A stretch of DNA of 64,000 nt from Pricia mediterranea (GCF_032248455.1 NZ_JAVTTP010000002.1:231749-295748), one strand, 5' to 3'. Shown: positions 50,019-59,285, numbered from the stretch's first letter. The notes: generated by a model from the letters alone, not told the origin. A program made the numbers and translations.

Positions 50019-51743
50019 GTGAGTTCCCGAAACACCGACACGAAAAATAACGACGTCCCGTTGGCACCTACTGAGGGGAAATGGGATACCATCGTCATCG
50101 GCTCCGGTGCAGGGGGACTGGCGGCGGCCATCTGCTTGGCGCGTGCGGGTCAAAAAGTGCTGGTGCTGGAGCAACACGATGTTCCCGGAGGCTGGTGCCA
50201 TAGCTTTTACCTGGACGGACATCGGTTTACCCCGGGCGTTCATTACGTGGGACTTTTGGGAGAAGGCGAAGCCACCAGCAACCTATATCGCGGATTGGGA
50301 ATAGCCAATGACCTGGTCTTTTTCCGGATGAATCCCGATGCCTACGAGCACGTGCATATCGGTGCTGCACGTTTTGATTATCCCGCTAATTTCGATGCCT
50401 TGATCGACCGCCTCTCCCACCGGTTCCCCAAGGAGCGGAAGAACGTCCGCAAGTATCTGGAGTTGACCCGAAAGGTCAGCCGACAACTCTATGCGATGCC
50501 CTATCTTAAGGGATTTAGGCAGAAATTGACCCTCCCCTACCGCACCCGGCATTTAGTAAGATACGGGCTCTTCAGCCTAAAACGGGTTATCGGCTGGCAT
50601 ATCAAAAATCCCCTGCTAAAAAACATTCTCAACGTGCAGTGCGGCGACCACGGCGTATCGCCATCCAAGGTACCCTTCGTGCTGCACAGCGCGTTGATGT
50701 ACCACTATTACCAAGGGGGTTACTACCCCATGGGCGGGGGCGGAGCCTTGATAAAGGCCATGACCAATGCGCTTAAGCGCCATGCCGGGGAAATTCGCAC
50801 CAGTACCGGGGTACGCGATATTCTCTTAGAGGGCGATCGACAGAAAAAAGCGGTCGGGGTGACGCTGGACAACGGCCAGCAACTTTTCGCCGACCGTATC
50901 GTATCGAACGCCGATGTCGGTATCACCTATAACACACTGATAGGTCGGGAAAATTTAAGTTCCAAATTGCAGAAAAAACTTGCAAAGACGAAGTATTCCT
51001 GTACCTCGCTGATGCTTTTTTTAACCGTGGACATGGACCTGCGAAAGGCCGGGATGGATTCCGGAAACATTTGGATGATGCCGGAAACTAAAGACGGCGG
51101 AGACCCCTTCGAGCAAATTCTAAATGCCGACATCGATCAGGGCGATGCCTTTGAGGCTCTTTTCATCAGCTGTACCACCCTCAAAGATCCCACGAGTTTC
51201 GACGGAAGGCACCATAGCATCGAAGCCATAACCTTTATCGATTACCAAGCTTTCGAAAAATACAAAAACGAGGATGCAGAGCGCTCCCAAGCGTATTTGG
51301 ATTTTAAGGAACGGCTCACTCAAAAAATGATCAAAGGGCTTGAAAAGGCCATCCCCGGCATCAGTGAACATATTGTACACCAAGACTTGGGCACGCCTAT
51401 TACCAACGAATACTATATCAATACCACCGACGGCAACGTGTACGGCACCGAAAAAAGCCTCCAACATATCGGTCCCTTTGCCTTCAAGGCCAAAAGCGAA
51501 ATCGAGAACCTGCACCTCTGCGGGTCCAGCATTCTGTCACATGGGGTTGCCGGGGCCTCACATTCGGGAGTAGCCACCGCCGCCCAGATTTTAGGATGCC
51601 ATCCCGATGAACTGAAAGCCCCGCCGGAAAATCAGCATCTAAGGATCTATGAGGCCGAAGATGCATCCGAGTATCCGGATTGGATGGTCAAAAAGATAAA
51701 GGTCAAACGCGCTCGGGGGACATCCAAAGTAAAAAAACAGTGA
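50019..51743 (+). CDS. FAD-dependent oxidoreductase of the CrtI/RetSat (carotenoid isomerase) type
   Basis: 574 residues from a GTG start. The N-terminal Rossmann motif DTIVIGSGAGGLAAAICLARAGQKVLVLEQHDVPGGWCHSF, read in pieces, is the phytoene desaturase/CrtISO/retinol saturase dinucleotide-binding site. Also seen: YYQGGYYPMGGGGALIKAM, IVSNADVGITYNTLI, and the C-terminal LHLCGSSILSHGVAGASHSGVATAAQ. It acts on a polyene or lipid, but I cannot choose between a desaturase, an isomerase and a saturase. No other carotenoid genes are in the window. Confidence 0.88.
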   Translation: MSSRNTDTKNNDVPLAPTEGKWDTIVIGSGAGGLAAAICLARAGQKVLVLEQHDVPGGWCHSFYLDGHRFTPGVHYVGLLGEGEATSNLYRGLGIANDLVFFRMNPDAYEHVHIGAARFDYPANFDALIDRLSHRFPKERKNVRKYLELTRKVSRQLYAMPYLKGFRQKLTLPYRTRHLVRYGLFSLKRVIGWHIKNPLLKNILNVQCGDHGVSPSKVPFVLHSALMYHYYQGGYYPMGGGGALIKAMTNALKRHAGEIRTSTGVRDILLEGDRQKKAVGVTLDNGQQLFADRIVSNADVGITYNTLIGRENLSSKLQKKLAKTKYSCTSLMLFLTVDMDLRKAGMDSGNIWMMPETKDGGDPFEQILNADIDQGDAFEALFISCTTLKDPTSFDGRHHSIEAITFIDYQAFEKYKNEDAERSQAYLDFKERLTQKMIKGLEKAIPGISEHIVHQDLGTPITNEYYINTTDGNVYGTEKSLQHIGPFAFKAKSEIENLHLCGSSILSHGVAGASHSGVATAAQILGCHPDELKAPPENQHLRIYEAEDASEYPDWMVKKIKVKRARGTSKVKKQ

Positions 51744-51923
51744 AAATGGCATCGTTTATGTACAATACTGCGAGGGTTTGTACGTTCCAATCGAGTGTAG
51801 GAGTGTCCCTACCCCAGCAGGACTTATTTCCCTATGAAAAAAGAATGCCATACTTTTACGTCCAATTAAAACTATCATCCAAACGAATACCTGTTTAAAA
51901 TATCCCCTAAAATCGATATTACC

Positions 51924-52697
51924 ATGATGAAAAAATACGTACTCCCCCTACTTTTTATTCTCTGTGCGTCCGTTAGCCTGCATGCCCAAAGAAAAAGTGA
52001 GCTGTTCGACCGAATCGATAACCTGAGAGCGCAATTGGATTCCCTGAACTCAGAACTGCTGAACGCCCGCAAAGACGAAAGGGTAGCCCAGACCCGGGCC
52101 GCATCCTTCGAAGCCCAGGTGACAGAACTGCAAGAGACCAACAACAGTCTGATGGCCAACCTCACCGACTTTACGACAGTCTCCACAAAAAATTCGGATA
52201 TCGCGAACAGTGCCATCAGAAGTCTTCGGGCGACCGAGGCCAAACTGGGATCGATCAAATCGGCTATCTCCAGTAACGACTCCACCATCATCGTAGTGTT
52301 GACCAACGTAAAACAGACCTTGGGAGAGAATGCAAGGATTGCCGTAACGAACGGCACCGTCGTTGTCTCCTCCGATCTGGAAAGTCTTTTTGGAAACGAT
52401 ACGGACACTACCCTGACCCCCGAAGCGGAAATTTGGACGGAAAAAATAGCCGACGTGCTGAAGGCCAATCCCACCACTGCTGTGGATATCGAGGGACTAA
52501 GCATGACCGGGAATCTCAATGTACCCGCCCTACAGGCCCTGAAAATCTCCACCGTACTACAGAATAAATTCGCCATCGACCCCGAGCGAATCACGACCGT
52601 GGGCAAGGACGGAAACCTGAAGGAAGGGATACAGGTGAAAATACATCCTAAATTCGACGATTTCTATCTGATGGTGCGGGAAGAAATGAAAAACTGA
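51924..52697 (+). CDS. Exported coiled-coil protein with an OmpA/MotB-like C-terminal region
   Basis: 257 residues. Signal peptide 1-22 (cut after LHAQ). Residues about 25-85 form heptad coiled coil (LFDRIDNLRAQLDSLNSELL). The C-terminal part is beta/alpha (IAVTNGTVVVSSDLESLFGND, TPEAEIWTEKIADVLKANPT, ALKISTVLQNKFAIDPERIT), resembling the OmpA/MotB peptidoglycan-binding fold, though the key NxxLSxxRA motif is degenerate (VPALQALKIS). Weak family call. It precedes another small membrane protein gene. Confidence 0.65.
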   Translation: MMKKYVLPLLFILCASVSLHAQRKSELFDRIDNLRAQLDSLNSELLNARKDERVAQTRAASFEAQVTELQETNNSLMANLTDFTTVSTKNSDIANSAIRSLRATEAKLGSIKSAISSNDSTIIVVLTNVKQTLGENARIAVTNGTVVVSSDLESLFGNDTDTTLTPEAEIWTEKIADVLKANPTTAVDIEGLSMTGNLNVPALQALKISTVLQNKFAIDPERITTVGKDGNLKEGIQVKIHPKFDDFYLMVREEMKN

Positions 52698-52771
52698 CAT
52701 AATTTTTATAAAATTCCTTCGTTTTACATCCAGAGCTCGACTTGAGTTCACGGTAATCAATAATACACTAT

Positions 52772-53290
52772 ATGTCCGGAGAAGGAATTTTGCAAATGTT
52801 CGGTTTTTTGCTCCCCGCAGTAGTTACCGGGGTAGTCGCCTTTTACTTTTTTAAGCTGCACACCAAGAACGAGGACGGTCGCCGTCGCTTTCTGCTGCAT
52901 AAAGATACCCAGAAGAACACCCTCCCTATCCGGCTCCAGGCCTACGAGCGGATGGCGTTATTTTTGGAACGGATTTCCATTGCCAGTCTCGTGGTACGGG
53001 TCGCGCCCAAATCTACGGATAAAAATGCCTATGAGTCCCTGCTGATAAAAAGTATCGAAAACGAGTTCGACCACAACCTATCGCAGCAGATATATATGAC
53101 CGACGCGTGTTGGAATATTATCAAGGCTGCCAAAAATGCCACCGTGCAGATGATCCGAAAGGCCGCCATGAGTGAAACGGATTCGGCGGACAAGCTTCGC
53201 GAGGACATCCTGACCCAGACGATGGACAAGGAATCGCCCTCCGCCACGGCATTGGCCTTTGTCAAAAAAGAGATTGCGGATTTGTGGTAA
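52772..53290 (+). CDS. Membrane-anchored protein of unknown function
   Basis: 172 residues. One N-terminal helix (MFGFLLPAVVTGVVAFYFF) and a helical cytoplasmic region with LPIRLQAYERMALFLERISI and SLLIKSIENEFDHNLSQQIYMTDACWNII. I recall the pattern as conserved in flavobacteria without a known role. It follows the OmpA-like gene by 74 bases on the same strand. Confidence 0.65.
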   Translation: MSGEGILQMFGFLLPAVVTGVVAFYFFKLHTKNEDGRRRFLLHKDTQKNTLPIRLQAYERMALFLERISIASLVVRVAPKSTDKNAYESLLIKSIENEFDHNLSQQIYMTDACWNIIKAAKNATVQMIRKAAMSETDSADKLREDILTQTMDKESPSATALAFVKKEIADLW

Positions 53291-53384
53291 AGGAAGTTTA
53301 GGAGTGTATACGTTGATTAGTGTATAAACACAGCTACCGGTTGTCTACCGAACGGCAACTGCCGATTGTAACTGCCCCTGCCAA

Positions 53385-54296
53385 CTATTTGACTTCCGGT
53401 TCGATCTGGTTCAGTTCGGTATTTTTGTGCTTGGCGAAATTGCGCCCACTCTCCCACCACGCGGTCATCTTGGCTTTATCGAAAATCAGGGAATTCGTAG
53501 TGAGTACCGTCGGAGTGTAGTAAAAATTGATGATGGCGTCGTTGTGGTTGGCCACATACTTCCCAATCCTGATATTCTGATTTTCGATACGGTCAAGCAT
53601 AAACTCAAAAATAGAGGTCATCAGTGAAAAGGGATTTTTTGAGGGAAGCCGATTCAAATGGCTTACCTCCGTTTGTAGGATAATAACGTCCACTTCCGTC
53701 GCCCCACGTTTAATGGCCTCTTCGATAGGCACCATATTTCCCAAGCCGCCATCGGCATATTCGCAACCGTTTTTACGGACGAGGGTCATGAACGGGGTAT
53801 AGTTGCAGGAAATCCAGATCCATTCACAGAACTCCTCGTAATCGTAATCGTCGATACTCTTATACTCCACTTGGTTCAACGAGAGGTTGGAGACCGTTAC
53901 AACAATTTCTTTTGGACCCTTTTTCAGGGTATCGAACTCCTCCTGGGTCAGCGTTTCCTTGATTAGTTTGTGAAGGTTGTGGCTTTCCCCGAATGTCTTA
54001 CTTCCGTTATAGAAATTCTTCAGCACGTTCCAATGGTTGATACCGATGGTGTTCACCCCGTGTTTCTTTTGGACGGTAAAGGGGCAATTGCTGAAAATAC
54101 TATCTTGATCCACCGAGGTATAAGCCTTTTTGATCTTATCGATTTTTTGCAGGGCCAGATGCGAGATCAACAGGCTGCCGGTCGAAGTGCCCAAGAACAG
54201 ATCGTAGGTATGATGCAGCTCTTGCATCAAGTATTGGGCAACCCCGCCCGCAAAAGCCCCTTTGCTGCCCCCGCCCGAAATGACCAATGCTCTCAT
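53385..54296 (-). CDS. Patatin-like phospholipase
   Basis: 303 residues. Patatin hallmarks: the anion hole VISGGGSKGAFAGG at the start, the nucleophile in LGTSTGSLLISH, and the Asp in EYADGGLGNMVPIEEA. These are serine/aspartate-dyad lipid acyl hydrolases. No signal peptide or membrane helix is evident, so it is likely cytosolic. A 7-base-period repeat array lies just upstream of its start (54305). Confidence 0.93.
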   Translation of the reverse strand: MRALVISGGGSKGAFAGGVAQYLMQELHHTYDLFLGTSTGSLLISHLALQKIDKIKKAYTSVDQDSIFSNCPFTVQKKHGVNTIGINHWNVLKNFYNGSKTFGESHNLHKLIKETLTQEEFDTLKKGPKEIVVTVSNLSLNQVEYKSIDDYDYEEFCEWIWISCNYTPFMTLVRKNGCEYADGGLGNMVPIEEAIKRGATEVDVIILQTEVSHLNRLPSKNPFSLMTSIFEFMLDRIENQNIRIGKYVANHNDAIINFYYTPTVLTTNSLIFDKAKMTAWWESGRNFAKHKNTELNQIEPEVK

Positions 54297-54304
54297 AGTA
54301 TTAT

Positions 54305-54346
54305 GGTTGTTAGTTGTTATTTGTTGGTTGTCGGTTGTCGGTTTGA
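54305..54346. repeat. 7-base-period array (GGTTGTT/GGTTGTC type), six units
   Basis: GGTTGTT, AGTTGTT, ATTTGTT, GGTTGTC, GGTTGTC and GGTTTGA follow one another exactly seven bases apart, nine bases upstream of the patatin start codon. Confidence 0.75.
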
Positions 54347-54532
54347 TTTGTATGTGCCGTTAGCTAGTGACCAATGAACAGTGTTCGGTGCTCGATTGGC
54401 CGTTCATTTCTTATTTCGATAGAACCGTTCTCAAAACATAGCTCACCGGTCGCAGTTCGTCACTGACAGTCCGGCGTCCACAATTCAAAACCCGCACTTA
54501 CCGTTTCCTTTTCTCCGTGCCAAGTCCGCACT

Positions 54533-54580
54533 ACTCAATACGAAGTACTCAATACGAAGTACTCAGTACTCAGTACTATC
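54533..54580. repeat. 7/14-base-period array of ACTCAAT/ACGAAGT/ACTCAGT overlapping the M1 peptidase stop
   Basis: ACTCAAT, ACGAAGT, ACTCAAT, ACGAAGT, ACTCAGT, ACTCAGT run in register from 54533. The stop codon of the aminopeptidase gene (54563-54565, minus strand) lies within the array, so the repeat forms the last codons of the gene. Confidence 0.8.
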
Positions 54581-56806
54581 CAAATAACGTAAATCTTCCT
54601 CCTTTAGTTCCATCGATAAAATTTCCACCCGTTTTTTATATTCCGGATCTTGTATCAGTTCATCCAACAGCCTGCGTGCAAAATTCCTGAACTGCCAAGC
54701 GTGATGGTCTGTCGCCTGAAGCAAGTCCTTTAGGTTTTGATCGGTAAACCCGAAAACTTCCTTCAGGTAAAAAAAGGCGCCCTGTCGGACCTCAAAGGAA
54801 TATTGCGGCGCGGTGTACCCGCTCAATTCATCGAAATAGGCCTTAGTTTCGCTCCCCTGGTAGTCTTCTGTCAGTATGGCCAAGGTCAGCCATAAAAGGC
54901 GCAGATTTTTGTTGGGGAGTCCCGTTAAACCCTTGGTCTTATCCAAATAGTTCTTTTTGTCCTGTGGATAGGTCTGCCACAGTTTGATCAAAGCGTTTTC
55001 TTGGGTCACGTAGCTACGGTCGTTCAAGAGGGACTCAAAAGCGGCTTTCGGATACACTTTGATATCGGGGACGGTGGACAAGGCTTGCCTTAGGGGGACC
55101 GAATCGGAGGCAAAAGCGGCTTCTATCATCTTGTCGGGAAGGGCAGATCCATGCTTTTCAAGGATGTATTTTTTAAGATGGATGGATGGGCCGGCGTTCC
55201 AGTATTCGGCGTAGTCGATAGCGTCATCCGGTTCTTTCTCAAGCTCCTGCTCCATTTTAAAAAGTAGCCGTAAGGATGCAGAATGCCGGGCCAGGCTTTG
55301 TTTTGCCTTTTCAAAGGGGATGGATCGGCTATCGAGCCATTCCATCTTAAAATCGGACAGGTCCCTGCCGGATACGCTTTCCATGGTTTTCAAAAACTCG
55401 GAGACCCTGGCATTTCTAAAACGGTACTTTTTCAGATAGGTTTGGATGCCTTTGCGGAAGGCCTTGTCCCCCAACTGCTCCCTAAGCATATAAACGGCCC
55501 AGGCCCCTTTTTCGTAGAAGGTCAGGCTACTGGCTTTCGGGTTGAGTAGGCTTTCCCCCTTATCCTTGTCGAACTGTTCCTGGAGCTGCGTCAATGAGGC
55601 ATACAGTTTCCAATGGAAATGATCGTCCCCGAAAACCTTCTTTTCCGACAGGTAGGCGTAATAAGTGGCGATCCCTTCGTGCAACCAATGATGGCGGGCG
55701 CTCTTTTCAGTAACCAGGTTCCCAAACCATTGGTGGGCCAATTCGTGGGCGTTGACGTTCACATAGTTTTTATCGACGAAGGCAATGGAGTCGATGACAT
55801 AGCCATCCGAAAAAATCGTAGTGCCCGTATTCTCCATCCCGGCATAGAGAAAATCGTGGACGGGAACCTGTTTATAGTTCCCCCACGGGTAAGACACCCC
55901 GATCTCGTCCTCCAAAAAATCGAAAATCACTTTGCTGTAGCGATAGGTAGGCTCGACCCGTAGGCTGTCCTTCGGATAAAAATAGTTCGTCAAGGGAACT
56001 CCGCTGTCCGAATGCAGCTGCTGTTTGTCGTAGTTTCCGATGGCAAATGCCAACAGATAGCTGCTCATGGGATGTTGCATATCGAACCGCCAGGTCTTTA
56101 TTTTTGTGAAATCGGGTTTCGTATCTACTGGCATCCTGTTGACAATCACTTCACTGGCTGCCGTTTGAGAGCTGTCAGCCCCAACGGCATTTTCGGCAGT
56201 CGGCATTCTTCGGTCAGTCACTTCATTGACGGCATTTAGCATCCTGCTGACCGGGTTCGGCATCCCGCTTCCAATAGTGTCATTGTCAACTGTCGGCGTC
56301 CCGCTGGCAATAACCTCGTACGCGGCATCAAAGCGGATACGAAGGTCGAACTCCACCTTCTCTTCCATGGCATCGAAGCTGGGCAGCCAATGGCTGGTGT
56401 ATTTGCCCTGGCCTTGGGTCCAGATCTGCTCATTGTCCACAACATCATCGTCCCATCCGAAGAAATAGACCGTCTGCTTTGGGATGCAAGAATATTTAAG
56501 ATGGAGCTGATGTTTCTCGCCTTTTTCAAGTCTTTTGGAAATGGTAATCTTGGAGCCGGAGTTGGAGTATGCCATCTTTTTTCCATCCAAAAGCACAGCG
56601 GAGAAATCCATCTGATGCGCATCCAGAAAGACGGAATCAACATCCTCTAACACCTCGAAATCGTACGTAACGGTTCCATCGATCCGCTTGTGTTCCGGCA
56701 AGGGAGTCAGGAAAACATCCCCCCGAATAAAATCAACCTTCTCCTGATGCTGGGTGATTCCAAACGTACAGTCCAGCACCAGCAGCGATACAAACAACCA
56801 TTTCAT
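54563..56806 (-). CDS. M1 family metallopeptidase (aminopeptidase N-like), with repeat insertion
   Basis: 747 residues with an N-terminal signal-like segment. The gluzincin site is HELAHQWFGN (zinc His-354 and His-358, catalytic Glu-355) with the third ligand Glu-377 in WLHEGIATYY, the standard 18-residue spacing. GMENTGTTIF is the substrate-binding block. The C-terminus is helical. Between the conserved FDAAYEVIASGTP and TKIKTWRFDMQHP, about 60 residues (about 166-226) are made of a degenerate repeat (RMLNAVNEVTD, RRMPTAENAVG, ASEVIVNRMPVD) and look inserted. The last codons are formed by a 7-base repeat array. Confidence 0.92.
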   Translation of the reverse strand: MKWLFVSLLVLDCTFGITQHQEKVDFIRGDVFLTPLPEHKRIDGTVTYDFEVLEDVDSVFLDAHQMDFSAVLLDGKKMAYSNSGSKITISKRLEKGEKHQLHLKYSCIPKQTVYFFGWDDDVVDNEQIWTQGQGKYTSHWLPSFDAMEEKVEFDLRIRFDAAYEVIASGTPTVDNDTIGSGMPNPVSRMLNAVNEVTDRRMPTAENAVGADSSQTAASEVIVNRMPVDTKPDFTKIKTWRFDMQHPMSSYLLAFAIGNYDKQQLHSDSGVPLTNYFYPKDSLRVEPTYRYSKVIFDFLEDEIGVSYPWGNYKQVPVHDFLYAGMENTGTTIFSDGYVIDSIAFVDKNYVNVNAHELAHQWFGNLVTEKSARHHWLHEGIATYYAYLSEKKVFGDDHFHWKLYASLTQLQEQFDKDKGESLLNPKASSLTFYEKGAWAVYMLREQLGDKAFRKGIQTYLKKYRFRNARVSEFLKTMESVSGRDLSDFKMEWLDSRSIPFEKAKQSLARHSASLRLLFKMEQELEKEPDDAIDYAEYWNAGPSIHLKKYILEKHGSALPDKMIEAAFASDSVPLRQALSTVPDIKVYPKAAFESLLNDRSYVTQENALIKLWQTYPQDKKNYLDKTKGLTGLPNKNLRLLWLTLAILTEDYQGSETKAYFDELSGYTAPQYSFEVRQGAFFYLKEVFGFTDQNLKDLLQATDHHAWQFRNFARRLLDELIQDPEYKKRVEILSMELKEEDLRYLDSTEY
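56130..56310 (-). repeat. Degenerate in-frame repeat inside the M1 peptidase gene
   Basis: On the coding strand, units of the form AGCnGGATGCCGACTGCCGT, followed by CAATGAAGTGA-like sequence, recur at about 33-36 bases (for example GGCATCC words at 56130, 56210 region and 56260 on the plus strand). They translate as about 11-residue units with the pattern S/D/N-R-M-P-x-A-V-N-E-V. Number of units about five, too degenerate to count exactly. Confidence 0.5.
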
Positions 56807-56887
56807 ACTACAAATATAGGAGTGTTTTGGTCGACCAGCCTAAAAAAGAGCGTGATGCTACCAATCTGTATCCTTTACATTGTAAGG

Positions 56888-56919
56888 TTTGCACGTCAAG
56901 CACCGAACTCTTAATTTTA
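56888..56919 (+). promoter_or_regulatory. Promoter of recG, implying a leaderless transcript
   Basis: TTTG (56888-56891), a 20-base spacer and TAATTTTA (56912-56919) fit the Bacteroidota consensus with one change in the -7 box. The box ends five bases before the recG ATG at 56925. Confidence 0.55.
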
Positions 56920-56924
56920 GCCCG

Positions 56925-59030
56925 ATGAACGCCAATTTGCTACAGACCCCGATTGCCTATCTCAAAGGTGTAGGTCCAAACCGGGCAGAAGCCCTGCAAT
57001 CTGAATTGGGCGTGCAGACATTTCAAGACCTGCTGAACCTCTTTCCCAACCGGTACATCGACAAGACTCAGTATTACAAAATAGCACAGTTGCAGCGCAG
57101 CAACGCCGATGTACAGATTCTGGGGAAAATTTTACATGTCAAGACCGTAGAACAGAAAAAAGGCAAGCGGTTGGTCGCCACTTTTGTGGACGATAGCGGG
57201 CAAATGGAACTGGTCTGGTTCCGGGGCCAAAAATGGATTAGGGAAAACCTAAAACTGAACACCCCCTACGTTATCTTCGGAAAATGCAACTGGTACAACG
57301 GTCAGTTCTCCATGCCCCATCCGGAAATGGAACTGCTCAGTGAGCATAAAAAGGGACTCAAAGTTGCGATGCAACCGGTCTATCCATCCACCGAAAAATT
57401 AAGCAATAAGGGCATCACCAACCGGGCCATCAACAAACTGATACAGCAACTGTTCTTGGAGACCCGTGGCAAATTTTCCGAGACCCTCTCCCCCGCCCTC
57501 CTGCACGAACTAAAGCTGTTGCCAAAGAGCGAGGCCATGTTCAACATCCACTTTCCGAAAAACCAGCGGCTGTTGGCCAGGGCGCAGTTCCGCCTAAAGT
57601 TCGAGGAACTATTTTACATTCAGATACAGCTACTTTCCAAAAAGATGCTGCGCAAACAAAAGATAAAGGGCTTTAATTTCGATCAGGTCGGAACCCTTTT
57701 CAATGAATTTTACGCCAAGCACCTTCCCTTTGAGCTTACCGACGCCCAGAAGAGGGTCATCAGGGAAATCCGTTCCGATTTGGGAAGCAATGCCCAGATG
57801 AACCGCCTATTACAGGGCGACGTCGGCTCGGGCAAGACCATCGTGGCCGTGATGATCATGCTACTCGCCATCGATAACGGCTTCCAGGCCTGCCTGATGG
57901 CACCCACAGAAATCCTCGCCAACCAGCATTATGCCGGTATCGCTGAACTGCTCGAAGGTACCGGCGTCACCATTGCCCTACTGACGGGTTCCGTTACGAA
58001 ATCCGTTCGAAGGCCAATCCACGAACAGCTCGAAAGCGGGGAACTGCAGATTCTCATCGGCACCCACGCCCTGTTGGAGGACAAGGTGCAATTCAAGAAT
58101 TTGGGACTGGCGATAGTCGATGAGCAGCATCGCTTCGGCGTAGCACAGCGTTCCAAGCTATGGCATAAGAACGAGATTCCCCCACATATTTTGGTCATGA
58201 CCGCTACCCCCATTCCCCGTACCCTGGCCATGAGCCTGTACGGGGACCTTGATATTTCCGTAATCGACGAACTCCCTCCCGGCAGGAAATCCATCAAGAC
58301 CGTGCACCGTTTCGATTCCAATCGACTGAAAGTATTCCGTTTTATCCGGGACGAAATCAAGAAAGGGAGGCAGATATATATTGTCTATCCCTTAATACAG
58401 GAATCCGAGGCCATGGATTATAAGGATTTGATGGACGGCTACGAAAGTATCGTCCGCGATTTTCCCCTTCCCGATTATCAAATATCCATCGTTCACGGGC
58501 AGATGAAACCAGCGGACAAAGATTATGAGATGGAGCGGTTCGTAAAGGGCGAGACCCAGATCATGGTCGCCACCACGGTAATCGAAGTCGGTGTCAACGT
58601 GCCCAATGCCTCCGTCATGATCATCGAAAGCGCCGAGCGCTTCGGCCTTTCGCAGCTGCACCAGTTACGAGGTCGCGTAGGACGCGGCGCCGAGCAGAGC
58701 TACTGCATCCTGATGACAGGGCATAAGCTCTCCTCCGAGGCCAAGACCCGCTTGCAGACCATGGTCCAAACCAACGACGGCTTTGAGATCGCCGAAGTCG
58801 ATTTACGCCTGCGCGGCCCCGGCAACATCATGGGCACCCAACAAAGCGGAGTGCTCAACCTAAAAATCGCCGACATTATAAAGGACAACGACATTTTGAA
58901 GTCCGCCCGCCATTACGCCATCCAGCTATTAAAGAAAGACCCGGGGCTAGAGCACCCCGACAATTTGGTCGTCCGGCACACCTACGCGCAACTTGTCAAG
59001 TACAAAAATATTTGGAACTATATTAGTTGA
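56925..59030 (+). CDS. recG: ATP-dependent DNA helicase RecG
   Basis: 701 residues from the ATG at 56925 (MNANLLQTPIAYLKGVGPNRAEAL). RecG regresses stalled replication forks and branch-migrates junctions. The N-terminal wedge/OB region carries GQMELVWFRGQKWI. Motif I is RLLQGDVGSGKTIVAVM, motif II VDEQHRFGVAQR, motif III VMTATPIPRTLAM, and later ATTVIEVGVNVPNAS and QLHQLRGRVGRGAEQSYC. GFEIAEVDLRLRGPGNIMGTQQSG is the family's end block. Full length and intact. A REP-like hairpin follows three bases after the stop. Confidence 0.97.
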   Translation: MNANLLQTPIAYLKGVGPNRAEALQSELGVQTFQDLLNLFPNRYIDKTQYYKIAQLQRSNADVQILGKILHVKTVEQKKGKRLVATFVDDSGQMELVWFRGQKWIRENLKLNTPYVIFGKCNWYNGQFSMPHPEMELLSEHKKGLKVAMQPVYPSTEKLSNKGITNRAINKLIQQLFLETRGKFSETLSPALLHELKLLPKSEAMFNIHFPKNQRLLARAQFRLKFEELFYIQIQLLSKKMLRKQKIKGFNFDQVGTLFNEFYAKHLPFELTDAQKRVIREIRSDLGSNAQMNRLLQGDVGSGKTIVAVMIMLLAIDNGFQACLMAPTEILANQHYAGIAELLEGTGVTIALLTGSVTKSVRRPIHEQLESGELQILIGTHALLEDKVQFKNLGLAIVDEQHRFGVAQRSKLWHKNEIPPHILVMTATPIPRTLAMSLYGDLDISVIDELPPGRKSIKTVHRFDSNRLKVFRFIRDEIKKGRQIYIVYPLIQESEAMDYKDLMDGYESIVRDFPLPDYQISIVHGQMKPADKDYEMERFVKGETQIMVATTVIEVGVNVPNASVMIIESAERFGLSQLHQLRGRVGRGAEQSYCILMTGHKLSSEAKTRLQTMVQTNDGFEIAEVDLRLRGPGNIMGTQQSGVLNLKIADIIKDNDILKSARHYAIQLLKKDPGLEHPDNLVVRHTYAQLVKYKNIWNYIS

Positions 59031-59033
59031 GCC

Positions 59034-59071
59034 GTTGGTCTTCGCTTTCGATACGCTCAGGGACGACCAAC
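59034..59071. repeat. REP-like inverted repeat after recG
   Basis: GTTGGTC (59034-59040) and GACCAAC (59065-59071) flank TTCGCTTTCGATACGCTCAG plus GGAC. The inner sequence is reminiscent of GCTCAGG-containing flavobacterial intergenic repeats. The arms equal those at 703-721. It may also help end the recG message. Confidence 0.55.
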
Positions 59072-59285
59072 TAAAACGCTTTCACCCAAAACGGATAAAA
59101 AACAAGAAAACATGATGTTATCCGACATTGTAAAGGGATAAATCGTTAGTTTTATTGTGGTATAACCAGTTACCACACATTTCAAGCGGATTTAAAAATT
59201 ATAGTTTGGGAGAAACGAAAAAACGGAGTTCAATTGGGCTTGAAGATATGAAAATAATCTTCAGCTTGAAATCGAAATAAACCAA

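Noticed and set aside
51875..52606. 243-codon open frame on the minus strand
   Set aside because: Antisense to the OmpA-like exported protein; Ser/Arg-rich shadow composition.
20259..54580. CRISPR array
   Set aside because: The 7-base-period and 23-base repeats have no spacers, and no cas genes are present.
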